NCBI GenBank assembly: GCA_964620095.1
Contig: CAZUGT010000247.1
Span: 1 to 21,521 of the forward strand
DNA length: 21,521 bases
Direction: 5' to 3'
DNA from: JAJDXO01 sp964620095
GTDB taxonomy: Bacteria > Pseudomonadota > Alphaproteobacteria > Rhodospirillales > UBA2165
Shown here: piece by piece, positions 14,628-21,521 of the stretch
How positions within the stretch are numbered: position 1 is the stretch's first letter
Layout: every line of letters begins with the position of its first letter
Notes under the pieces: model-generated
The model's database searches: none
Seen by the model: only the letters and a program-made list of their open reading frames with translations
What the model was told of the DNA's origin: nothing
Made by a program: the position numbers and the translations under genes

Positions 14628-16177
14628 CCATACCGCGCCTCGAACTGAAGGGCGTCACCAAGCGCTACCCGGGCGTGGTCGCCAACAACAACGTCGACCT
14701 CACCATCATGCCCGGCGAAATCCACGCCCTGCTGGGCGAGAACGGCGCCGGCAAGAGCACGCTGGTGAAGTTCATCTACGGGGTTCAGCGGGCCGATGCG
14801 GGCGTGATGAAATGGGAGGGCCGGGAGATGGAAATCCCCAATCCCAAGGCGGCCCGGGACCTGGGTATCGGCATGGTCTTTCAGCATTTCTCCCTGTTCG
14901 ACGCCATGACCGTGGAGGAGAACATCGCGCTCGGAATTTCCGCCGAGTTGGCCAGGGGCGATCTCAACGGCCGGATCAAGGAAATCTCGGCGAGCTACGG
15001 CCTGCTCCTCGACCCGGATCGCTACGTCCACACCCTGTCCGTGGGAGAGCGCCAGAGGATCGAGGTGGTGCGCTGCCTGCTGCAGAGCCCCAAGCTGTTG
15101 ATCATGGACGAACCCACCTCGGTGCTGACGCCCCAGGAGGTGGAGGAACTGTTCAAGACGCTCCGGCGGCTGTCCGGGGAGGGGGTTTCCATCCTCTACA
15201 TCTCCCACAAGCTGCAGGAGATCAAGGAGCTCTGCCACACCGCCACCATCATGCGGATGGGCGAGGTCGTCGAGAATTGCGACCCGGCGGAGGAGACCGC
15301 GCGCTCCATGGCCGAAATGATGATGGGCAAGAACCTTGTGAGCCCGGAGCGGCTGGAGGGCATCGAAACCGGGGCGCCGCACCTGGTGGTCAAGAATCTC
15401 AACATGGAAGCGAGCGATTCATACGGGGTCGATCTTCACGGTATTTCGTTCGAGGTGCGCTCGGGCGAAATCCTGGGCATCGCCGGGATTGCCGGCAACG
15501 GTCAGACGGAACTGATGGACGTGCTGAGCGGCGAGATCCTGGTGGACGACGACGATTCCATCATCATCGGCGACAAGACCGTCGGCGGGGCGGGGCCCGT
15601 CGAGCGCCGGGCCGCCGGCATGAGCTTCGTGCCGGAAGAGCGCCTGGGGCACGGCGCGGTGCCGGAAATGACGCTGTGGGAAAACGCGTTCCTGTCCGGA
15701 GCCACCCGCAAGGACCTGCTGAAATCCGGGTTCATCCAAATTAAGAAATCTTCAAAATATGCCATTGAAATTGTAGAACGATTTCAGGTCAAAACCCCCG
15801 GCGTCCTGAACGCCGCCAACTCGCTTTCGGGCGGCAATTTGCAAAAGTTCATCTTCGGCCGGGAAATCCTCCAGGATCCGTCGGTCATCGTGGTCCTCCA
15901 GCCCACCTGGGGCGTGGATGCGGGTTCGGCGGCCGCCATCCGGCAATCGCTGCTCGACCTGGCGGCGGGCGGCGCGGCCGTCCTCGTGATCTCCCAGGAC
16001 CTCGAAGAACTGTTCGAGGTCGCGGACCGGATCGCGGTAATCTGCGAGGGCCGCTTGTCCAGGTCCTGGCCGCTGGACGAAATCACGGTCGATGAAATCG
16101 GCCTGCTGATGGCGGGGCTCGAGGTGGACCCCACGGGGTCGGCGCATGATGGCGAGGCGGGGGGCCATGCTGCTTAG
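14624..16177 (+). CDS. Nucleoside/BMP-type ABC transporter, double ATPase subunit
   Basis: Energises import through the two permeases encoded next; 517 residues with two fused nucleotide-binding domains, as in NupO/YufO and ribose-type importers. Domain 1 has Walker A GENGAGKST (38-46), Q-loop Q87, signature LSVGE (138-142), Walker B LLIMDE (158-163) and switch ISHK. Domain 2 (from ~250) has a degenerate Walker A (GIAGNGQTEL), a good signature LSGGN and the substituted Walker B VVLQPTWGVD. This asymmetry is normal for the family, leaving domain 1 as the main hydrolytic site. The ATG at 14624 overlaps the stop of the upstream remnant; a longer frame from 14573 is not supported. Bases ~15731-15790 are only 30% GC, in sharp contrast to the rest of the gene. 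Confidence 0.93.
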   Translation: MTIPRLELKGVTKRYPGVVANNNVDLTIMPGEIHALLGENGAGKSTLVKFIYGVQRADAGVMKWEGREMEIPNPKAARDLGIGMVFQHFSLFDAMTVEENIALGISAELARGDLNGRIKEISASYGLLLDPDRYVHTLSVGERQRIEVVRCLLQSPKLLIMDEPTSVLTPQEVEELFKTLRRLSGEGVSILYISHKLQEIKELCHTATIMRMGEVVENCDPAEETARSMAEMMMGKNLVSPERLEGIETGAPHLVVKNLNMEASDSYGVDLHGISFEVRSGEILGIAGIAGNGQTELMDVLSGEILVDDDDSIIIGDKTVGGAGPVERRAAGMSFVPEERLGHGAVPEMTLWENAFLSGATRKDLLKSGFIQIKKSSKYAIEIVERFQVKTPGVLNAANSLSGGNLQKFIFGREILQDPSVIVVLQPTWGVDAGSAAAIRQSLLDLAAGGAAVLVISQDLEELFEVADRIAVICEGRLSRSWPLDEITVDEIGLLMAGLEVDPTGSAHDGEAGGHAA

Positions 16178-17264
16178 ACTGGAAAACCGGGGCGAGATAT
16201 CCCGCGCGATGGTCTATGCCTCGCCGTTCATCGCCGTCGTTCTCACCCTGATCGCCAGCGTTTTCCTGTTCGCCATCCTCGGCGTCAATCCGGTCGACGC
16301 CATCCTGTCGTTCTTCGTCACGCCCATTTCCACCCTCGACGGGTTCGCCGAATTGTTCGTCAAGGGCACGCCCCTGGTGCTCATCGCCGTCGGCTTGTCG
16401 TTCGGTTTCCAGGCCAATGTCTGGAATATCGGCGCCGAGGGGCAGTTGACCGTCGGCGCGCTGGCGGGCGGCGGCCTGGCGCTGCTGTTCTTCGAGAGCG
16501 AAAGCCTGTTCCTGCTGCCGGCCATGGTCGTCGCCGGCACCCTGGGCGGGATGGCCTGGGCGGCGATCCCGGCGTTTCTGAAGACCCGCTACAATACCAA
16601 CGAAATCCTCACCAGCCTGATGCTGGTCTATGTGGCGCTCCTGCTGCTGAGCTACCTGATCCACGGTCCGTGGAAGGACCCGGAGGGCCAGAACTTCCCC
16701 GAGTCCCGTCTGTTCCCGGATGCCGGAATCCTGCCGGTGATGATCGAAACCACACGGATGCATGTCGGCTGGCTGTTTGCGCTGGCGGCGGTCGCCACCG
16801 GCTGGATACTGATCGCGCGGCACATCATCGGGTTCCAGATCCGGGTGACCGGCATGGCGCCCCTGGCGGCCAGCTTCGCCGGATTCAAGGAGAAGAAGGT
16901 TATCTGGATAACGCTGCTGATGAGCGGCGGCGCGGCGGGGCTTGCGGGGATGATCGAGGTTTCGGGCCCGATCCAGCAGATCGTGCCGGTCATTTCGCCG
17001 GGCTACGGCTTCACCGCCATTATCGTCGCCTTCCTCGGGCGGCTGCATCCGGTGGGCGTGCTGTTCGCCGGGCTCCTCATGGCGCTGACCTATCTCGGCG
17101 GCGAAAACGCCCAGATCGAGATGAACCTGCCCAATGCGGTCACCGGCGTCTTCCAGGGCATGCTGCTGTTCTTCCTGCTGGCCGCCGACGTGCTGATCAA
17201 GTACCGGGTGAAATTCGGCGGCCCGAAGACGTCATCGGCGCCGGCGGCGGGGGAGGCGGCCTGA
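16167..17264 (+). CDS. Nucleoside/BMP-type ABC transporter permease 1
   Basis: Inner-membrane permease of 365 residues in the branched-chain/ribose-type (BPD_transp_2) superfamily, resembling NupP-type nucleoside permeases. There are about ten hydrophobic segments, starting with ASPFIAVVLTLIASVFLF. The family motifs GFQANVWNIGAEGQL and TRYNTNEILTSLML are present. The ATG at 16167 is chosen because GAGG lies 8 bases upstream; ATG at 16146 is an alternative that would add 7 residues. It overlaps the ATPase gene by 11 bases and the next permease by one base, so the three are co-translated. Purine nucleosides or bases are the likely cargo, from the guanine deaminase next door. Confidence 0.92.
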   Translation: MLLRLENRGEISRAMVYASPFIAVVLTLIASVFLFAILGVNPVDAILSFFVTPISTLDGFAELFVKGTPLVLIAVGLSFGFQANVWNIGAEGQLTVGALAGGGLALLFFESESLFLLPAMVVAGTLGGMAWAAIPAFLKTRYNTNEILTSLMLVYVALLLLSYLIHGPWKDPEGQNFPESRLFPDAGILPVMIETTRMHVGWLFALAAVATGWILIARHIIGFQIRVTGMAPLAASFAGFKEKKVIWITLLMSGGAAGLAGMIEVSGPIQQIVPVISPGYGFTAIIVAFLGRLHPVGVLFAGLLMALTYLGGENAQIEMNLPNAVTGVFQGMLLFFLLAADVLIKYRVKFGGPKTSSAPAAGEAA

Positions 17265-18199
17265 TGCCCGAATGGTTCATTCCCTTCCTGTTGTCCGTGG
17301 TGACTGCCTCGACCCCGTTCGTCTTTGCCGGCATCGGCGAACTGGTGGTCGAGAAGTCGGGCGTCCTCAATCTCGGCGTCGAGGGGATGATGATCGTCGG
17401 CGCAGTCTCCGCCTTCGCCGTCGGCGTCACCACCGGCAGCGGGGCCCTCGCGGTTCTGACCGGCGCCTTCGCCGGGGCGGCCATGGCGCTGATCTTCGGC
17501 GTCCTCACCCTCTATCTGCTTTCCAACCAGGTCGCCACCGGCCTTGCCCTGACCCTGTTCGGGCTGGGATTGAGCGCGCTGATGGGCCACGGGATGGTCG
17601 GCAAGACGTTCGCCGGCCTGCCCCACCTGGAATTTCCCCTTCTGGAGCAGATCCCGGTCATCGGGCCGCTGATCGGCACCCTGCTGCTCGGGCATGACGT
17701 CCTGGTCTACTTCTCGGTGGTCTCGATGATCGCCGTCGGCTGGTTCCTCAACAAGAGCCGCGCGGGGATGGTGCTCCGCGCGGTCGGCGAAAACCACAAC
17801 GCGGCCCATTCCATCGGCTATCCGGTCAATCTGGTGCGCCTGCTGGCGGTGCTGTTCGGCGGTGCCATGGCCGGGTTCGGCGGCGCCTATCTGTCGCTGG
17901 TCCATACGCCGCTGTGGGTCGAGAACATGACCGCCGGGCGGGGCTGGATCGCGCTGGCGCTGGTGGTGTTCGCGTCCTGGCGTCCGGCCCGGGTGTTCAT
18001 CGGCGCCTATCTGTTCGGCGGCCTCACCATCATGCAGCTTCACGCCCAGGGCCTCGGAATCGAGATTCCGCCTCAGGTCCTTGCAATGGCGCCCTATCTC
18101 GCGACAATCTTAGTCCTGGTGATAATATCCCGGGACAGCGCTTTGATCCGTCTCAACGCTCCTGCCTGTCTCGGCAAGAGCTTCCACGCAACCGGCTAA
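17264..18199 (+). CDS. Nucleoside/BMP-type ABC transporter permease 2
   Basis: Second inner-membrane permease, 311 residues, resembling NupQ-type proteins. It opens with a membrane segment and the diagnostic motif EKSGVLNLGVEGMMIVGA, followed by about eight further hydrophobic helices and the conserved SRAGMVLRAVGENHNAAHSI cytoplasmic loop (AVGEN...A). The start ATG shares a base with the stop of permease 1 (TGATG). The two permeases are expected to pair as a heterodimer on the double ATPase. The last ~40 codons use more A/T-rich codons than the rest, but the reading frame is intact. The binding-protein gene follows after 27 bases. Confidence 0.93.
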   Translation: MPEWFIPFLLSVVTASTPFVFAGIGELVVEKSGVLNLGVEGMMIVGAVSAFAVGVTTGSGALAVLTGAFAGAAMALIFGVLTLYLLSNQVATGLALTLFGLGLSALMGHGMVGKTFAGLPHLEFPLLEQIPVIGPLIGTLLLGHDVLVYFSVVSMIAVGWFLNKSRAGMVLRAVGENHNAAHSIGYPVNLVRLLAVLFGGAMAGFGGAYLSLVHTPLWVENMTAGRGWIALALVVFASWRPARVFIGAYLFGGLTIMQLHAQGLGIEIPPQVLAMAPYLATILVLVIISRDSALIRLNAPACLGKSFHATG

Positions 18200-18226
18200 G
18201 TCTCAATCGAAAGGGAGGATACGCAA

Positions 18227-19312
18227 ATGAAACTAGGCAAGAAACCGGGTCTGCTCTCCGGCCTCGCCGCGGGCGTCATGCTCGCCGCGACCGGCTTCGC
18301 GCAGGCCGCCGATCCGCTGAAGGTCGGCTTCGTCTATGTGGGCCCGGTGGGCGACCACGGCTGGACCTACGAGCATAATCAGGGCCGCATCGCCGTCCAG
18401 AAGGCGCTGGGCGACAAGGTGAAGACGTCGTTCGTCGAGAGCGTGCCGGAAGGCGCCGACGCCACGCGGGTCATTACCCGGCTGGCTTCGACCGGTCACG
18501 GTCTCATCTTCACCACGTCCTTCGGCTACATGAACCCGACCGTCCGCGTCGCCAAGCGGTTCCCGAAGGTCAAGTTCGAGCACGCCACCGGCTTCAAGCG
18601 GGCCGACAACGTCGCGACCTATTCGGCCCGGTTCTACGAAGGCCGGCACGTGATCGGCCTGATCGCCGGCAAGATGACCAAGACCAATGTCCTCGGCTAT
18701 GTGGCGTCGTTCCCGATCCCCGAAGTGATCCGGGGCATCAACGCCGTCGCCATCGCCGCCCGTTCGGTCAATCCCAAGGTGACCGTGAAGGTGGTCTGGG
18801 TCTCCTCCTGGTTCGATCCGGGCAAGGAAGCCGACGCCGCGAAGGCGCTCGTCGACCAGGGCGCCGACGTGATGCTGCAGCACACGGATTCGCCCGCGCC
18901 GGTGCAGGCGGCCGAACGCCGGGGCATCTGGGCCGTCGGACAGGCCTCCGACATGAAGGCTTTCGGGCCCAAGGCCCACCTGACCGCGATCATCGATGAC
19001 TGGGCGCCGTACTACATCGAGCGCACCAAGGCGGTTCTCGACGGCACCTGGAAGTCGGGCGACGTCTGGGGCGGGTTCAAGTCCGGCATGGTGAAGCTCT
19101 CCGACTACAACTCCGCCATTCCGGCGGACGTGGTGGCGATGGCCGAGAAGGCCCGGAAGGGCATCATCGACGGCAGCGTCCATCCCTTCGCGGGTCCGAT
19201 CAAGGATCAGTCGGGCAAGGTCATCCTCAAGGCCGGTGAGGTCATGGACGACAAGACCATGCTCGGCATGAACTTCTATGTGGAAGGTGTCGAAGGCAAG
19301 ATCCCGCAATAG
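18227..19312 (+). CDS. BMP-family periplasmic binding protein (nucleoside/purine importer)
   Basis: Exported solute-binding protein of 361 residues in the basic membrane protein (BMP/PnrA-like) family, which binds purine nucleosides in characterised members. A strong ribosome site (GGGAGGA) precedes the ATG. The signal peptide ends in FAQA before ADPLKVGFVYVG. The family opening VGPVGDHGWTYEHNQGR, with an aromatic after the DHGW pair, and the segment FTTSFGYMNPTVRVA are present. VWVSSWFDP and the later QHTDSP also fit. No lipobox cysteine is seen, so it should be soluble in the periplasm. Placement after ATPase and both permeases, and before guanine deaminase, supports purine uptake. Confidence 0.93.
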   Translation: MKLGKKPGLLSGLAAGVMLAATGFAQAADPLKVGFVYVGPVGDHGWTYEHNQGRIAVQKALGDKVKTSFVESVPEGADATRVITRLASTGHGLIFTTSFGYMNPTVRVAKRFPKVKFEHATGFKRADNVATYSARFYEGRHVIGLIAGKMTKTNVLGYVASFPIPEVIRGINAVAIAARSVNPKVTVKVVWVSSWFDPGKEADAAKALVDQGADVMLQHTDSPAPVQAAERRGIWAVGQASDMKAFGPKAHLTAIIDDWAPYYIERTKAVLDGTWKSGDVWGGFKSGMVKLSDYNSAIPADVVAMAEKARKGIIDGSVHPFAGPIKDQSGKVILKAGEVMDDKTMLGMNFYVEGVEGKIPQ

Positions 19313-19325
19313 GCATTGCCGGATG

Positions 19326-19358
19326 CGGCCGGTTCCGGATCGACCCCGGGGCCGGCCG
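19326..19358 (+). terminator. Possible hairpin between the binding protein and guaD
   Basis: CGGCCGG (19326-19332) can pair with CCGGCCG (19352-19358) across a GC-rich middle that may fold further. It has no T-run. It may attenuate read-through into guaD or protect the binding-protein mRNA; both are inference. Confidence 0.3.
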
Positions 19359-19381
19359 TTCGCCTTCCCTGAACAGCGATC

Positions 19382-20689
19382 ATGACCATAGGCGGTGACG
19401 CGCCGGCGCTGGCCGTCCGGGGCCGGGTGCTGAGCTTCGACGACGATCCCGAGACCGCGGGGGACGCCGCCCATACCTACCTCGAAGACGGCGCCGTCCT
19501 GATCGAGGGCGGTACGATTGCCTCGGTGCTCGATGGGGCGGACATTCCCGCCGGTGTCGACGTCGATCATTATCCCGGTCATCTCGTCACCGCGGGCTTC
19601 ATCGACGCCCATGTCCACTATCCCCAGTTGGGGGTGATCGCGTCCTACGGCGGCAAGCTCATCGACTGGCTCAACCGCTACACGTTCCCGGAGGAATCCA
19701 GGTTCGCCGACCGGGAGGTGGCCGCCGCCGCCGCCAAGCTGTTTTTCGATGAACTGGTGCGCAACGGATTCACGACGTCGGCGGTCTACTGCACCACCCA
19801 CCCCCAGTCGGTGGACGCCTGCTTCGAGGAAGCCGCCCGCCGGGGCCTCCGGACCGTCGCCGGCAAGGTGCTGATGGACCGCCACGCGCCGGAGGACCTG
19901 CTGGATACGCCTGAGGAGGCCTACGACCAATCCAAGGCGCTGATCGAGAAATGGCATGGGGTGGGGCGGAGCCTTTACGGCATCACGCCCCGGTTCGCGC
20001 CGACATCGTCGCCGGAACAGCTGGAGGCGGCGGGGGCGCTGTTTGCCGAGCATGAGGGCGTTTACGTCCAGTCCCATGTGTCGGAAGACGTCCGCGAGAT
20101 CGAGTGGGTGGAAAAGCTGTTCCCCGAGGCCGGCTCCTATCTGGACGTCTATGACCGGTTCGGCCTGCTGGGCGAGCGGGCGCTGTTCGGCCACGGCATT
20201 CATTTCTCCGACGCCGAGACGGCGCGGGCCGCGGAGACCGGCACCACCGTCGTTCACTGCCCGACATCCAACCTGTTCCTGGGCAGCGGCCTTTTCGAGC
20301 TCCGCAAGCTGAAGGGGGCGGGCGTTCCCGTGGCGCTCGGCACCGATGTGGGCGGCGGCACGTCCATGTCGCCCTTCGCCACCATGAAGGCGGCCTACGA
20401 GATCGCGCGGTTCCACGACGACGCGGTCTCGCCCTTCGAATGCTTTTACCTGGCGACCCTCGGCGGCGCCCGGGCGCTGCACCTGGGGGACAGGATCGGC
20501 CGCCTGGCGCCTGGCTACGAGGCCGACGTGACGGTGATCGACCCGGCCTCGACCGATCTCATCGCCCACCGCGCCGGCCGCGCCGAAACTCTCGAGGAAC
20601 TGCTGTTCGCCCAGGTCGTGCTGGCCGACGACCGGGCGATCCGCGCGACCTATGGGAACGGGGCGAAAGTGTACGAGCGGGGCGCCTAG
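19382..20689 (+). CDS. guaD: Guanine deaminase
   Basis: Zinc amidohydrolase of 435 residues that converts guanine to xanthine and ammonia in purine catabolism. Metal and catalytic positions are visible: the HxH pair H77/H79 in GFIDAHVHYPQ, the histidine H232 in QSHVSED, H271/H274 in HGIHFSD, and D322 in LGTDVGGG. The segment GTDVGGGTSMSPFATMKAAY and the early loop LIDWLNRYTFPEE are characteristic of guanine deaminase rather than other amidohydrolases. The length is normal. The ATG at 19382 has no strong Shine-Dalgarno match. The gene follows the purine importer in the same direction and ends four bases from a convergent gene. Its product xanthine would feed xanthine dehydrogenase, of which only a fragment remains here. 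Confidence 0.94.
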   Translation: MTIGGDAPALAVRGRVLSFDDDPETAGDAAHTYLEDGAVLIEGGTIASVLDGADIPAGVDVDHYPGHLVTAGFIDAHVHYPQLGVIASYGGKLIDWLNRYTFPEESRFADREVAAAAAKLFFDELVRNGFTTSAVYCTTHPQSVDACFEEAARRGLRTVAGKVLMDRHAPEDLLDTPEEAYDQSKALIEKWHGVGRSLYGITPRFAPTSSPEQLEAAGALFAEHEGVYVQSHVSEDVREIEWVEKLFPEAGSYLDVYDRFGLLGERALFGHGIHFSDAETARAAETGTTVVHCPTSNLFLGSGLFELRKLKGAGVPVALGTDVGGGTSMSPFATMKAAYEIARFHDDAVSPFECFYLATLGGARALHLGDRIGRLAPGYEADVTVIDPASTDLIAHRAGRAETLEELLFAQVVLADDRAIRATYGNGAKVYERGA

Positions 20690-20693
20690 CCGC

Positions 20694-21521
20694 CTAGCCG
20701 CCGAATTCGCCCACCGGCACGCCGGTAAACCCGGTCTCGACGGCGAGCAGCGCGCCGGCGCCCGGCTGTGCGGACAGCTCTTCGCCGTAGAGCTCCTGCC
20801 GCGCCGAGGTGACGAACAGGGTCTTCATCCCGGGGCCGCCGAAGGCAGGCATCGTCGGCTGCGAGACGGGGAGAGGGATTTCCATATCGAACGATCCGTC
20901 CGGCAATGTCCGGCGCAGGCGTCCGCCGCCATATTGAGCCGTCCAGTAGCCGCCCTCCGTGTCCATGGCCGCGCCGTCGACCCCGCCGTCGAGCGCGCGG
21001 TCGAAGGTGAAGAATTCCGTCTCGTCCGACAATCCGCCCGTCGCGGCGTCGAAGCCGGACGCCCGCACCACGCCCGAGCGCGTGTCGGTCCGGTACATGC
21101 GGGTATCGTCCGGCGACCAGGCCAGGCCGTTGGGAATCTTGAGGCCGCTTTCGATCAGCGTCGCCGACAGGCCGGGATCGATGCGGTAGAAATTGCCCGT
21201 CGCCAGATCGGGATCGCGCTTGTTCATGGTCCCGACCCACAGCCGTCCGGCGCTGTCGCACTTGCCGTCATTGGGGCGGTTCTCCGGAATTTCGGCCTCC
21301 AGCGGCACCAGCAGGTCCAGATTTCCGGTCGCGGGATCGAAGGCGTGGATGCCGTCCTCCAGGGCAACCACCAGCCCGCCATTCCGGCGGAGGGAAATCA
21401 TCCCGGGATGGCTGGGCAGGCCCCAGGACCGCGTCCTGCCGGAACCGGGATCGGTCCGGTGAATCAGCTTGCCCAGGATATCGATCCAATAGACGGCGTT
21501 CTCGCCGGGGGACCACACCGG
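20694..21521 (-). CDS. SMP-30/gluconolactonase/LRE family protein (5' end outside the window)
   Basis: C-terminal ~275 residues of a six-bladed beta-propeller protein of the SMP-30/gluconolactonase family, which hydrolyses sugar lactones using one divalent metal. The frame is open through the right edge, where VWSPGENAVYWIDI is the usual N-terminal region, so only ~15-20 residues are missing, including the metal-binding glutamate. Family motifs seen are NRPNDGKCDSAGRLWVGTM, GLKIPNGLAWSPDD (metal-ligand Asn) and GGVDGAAMDTEGGYW (metal-ligand Asp). MYRTDT replaces the more usual MYVTDT-like block. The substrate cannot be assigned; a sugar lactone is most likely. The stop lies four bases from the convergent guaD stop. 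Confidence 0.9.
   Translation of the reverse strand, partial: PVWSPGENAVYWIDILGKLIHRTDPGSGRTRSWGLPSHPGMISLRRNGGLVVALEDGIHAFDPATGNLDLLVPLEAEIPENRPNDGKCDSAGRLWVGTMNKRDPDLATGNFYRIDPGLSATLIESGLKIPNGLAWSPDDTRMYRTDTRSGVVRASGFDAATGGLSDETEFFTFDRALDGGVDGAAMDTEGGYWTAQYGGGRLRRTLPDGSFDMEIPLPVSQPTMPAFGGPGMKTLFVTSARQELYGEELSAQPGAGALLAVETGFTGVPVGEFGG

Noticed and set aside
15450..16177. Loss of canonical Walker A and B residues in the second ATPase domain.
   Set aside because: Degenerate second-domain motifs (for example QPT in place of EPT) are normal in ribose- and nucleoside-type double ATPases, so this is not evidence of decay.
18233..20569. A 778-codon open frame on the - strand opposite the BMP binding protein and guaD.
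   Set aside because: It covers two well-supported genes in the opposite direction and its translation shows no family motif. Long antisense frames are expected in DNA with this GC and third-codon bias.

Overview
The window is about 21.5 kb of high-GC DNA with tightly packed genes, ATGA and TTGA stop/start overlaps, and GTG/TTG starts. The gene order alaC-hom-glpX-recJ, the class II FBPase and the protein similarities point to an alphaproteobacterium, probably Rhodospirillales-like. That placement is inference from gene content; no rRNA is present.

Layout, left to right: (1) 68-6656, a housekeeping block on the + strand: an OmpA-domain lipoprotein, alanine/PLP aminotransferase (alaC), homoserine dehydrogenase (hom), GlpX-type fructose-1,6-bisphosphatase and RecJ exonuclease. 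(2) 6657-8121: a strong inverted repeat, tRNA-Glu(TTC), a solitary HigA-type antitoxin-like regulator and an alpha/beta hydrolase. (3) 8146-12064, - strand: a peptide-type ABC importer reading binding protein, then OppB-like and OppC-like permeases, with no ATPase gene. (4) 12557-14277, + strand: a fused LigB-LigA extradiol dioxygenase (gallate-dioxygenase type) translationally coupled to a DUF3237 protein. (5) 14320-14627: a remnant of the C-terminus of a xanthine-dehydrogenase-type molybdenum subunit. (6) 14624-20689: a complete BMP-type nucleoside/purine ABC importer (double ATPase, two permeases, periplasmic lipoprotein-family binding protein) followed by guanine deaminase. (7) 20694-21521, - strand: an SMP-30/gluconolactonase-family gene cut by the window edge.

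Regions 5 and 6 make a coherent purine-scavenging unit: uptake of nucleosides or bases, guanine to xanthine by GuaD, and a lost or displaced xanthine oxidation step whose last ~80 codons still sit directly upstream of the transporter. Region 4 suggests aromatic (gallate/protocatechuate-like) ring cleavage, but no other genes of that pathway are present.

The most unusual non-coding structure is a pair of related mosaic palindromic repeats, in direct orientation, on either side of the peptide-binding-protein gene. The right copy carries two extra hairpin modules that are absent from the left copy. No CRISPR array, insertion sequence, transposase, integrase or rRNA gene was found.
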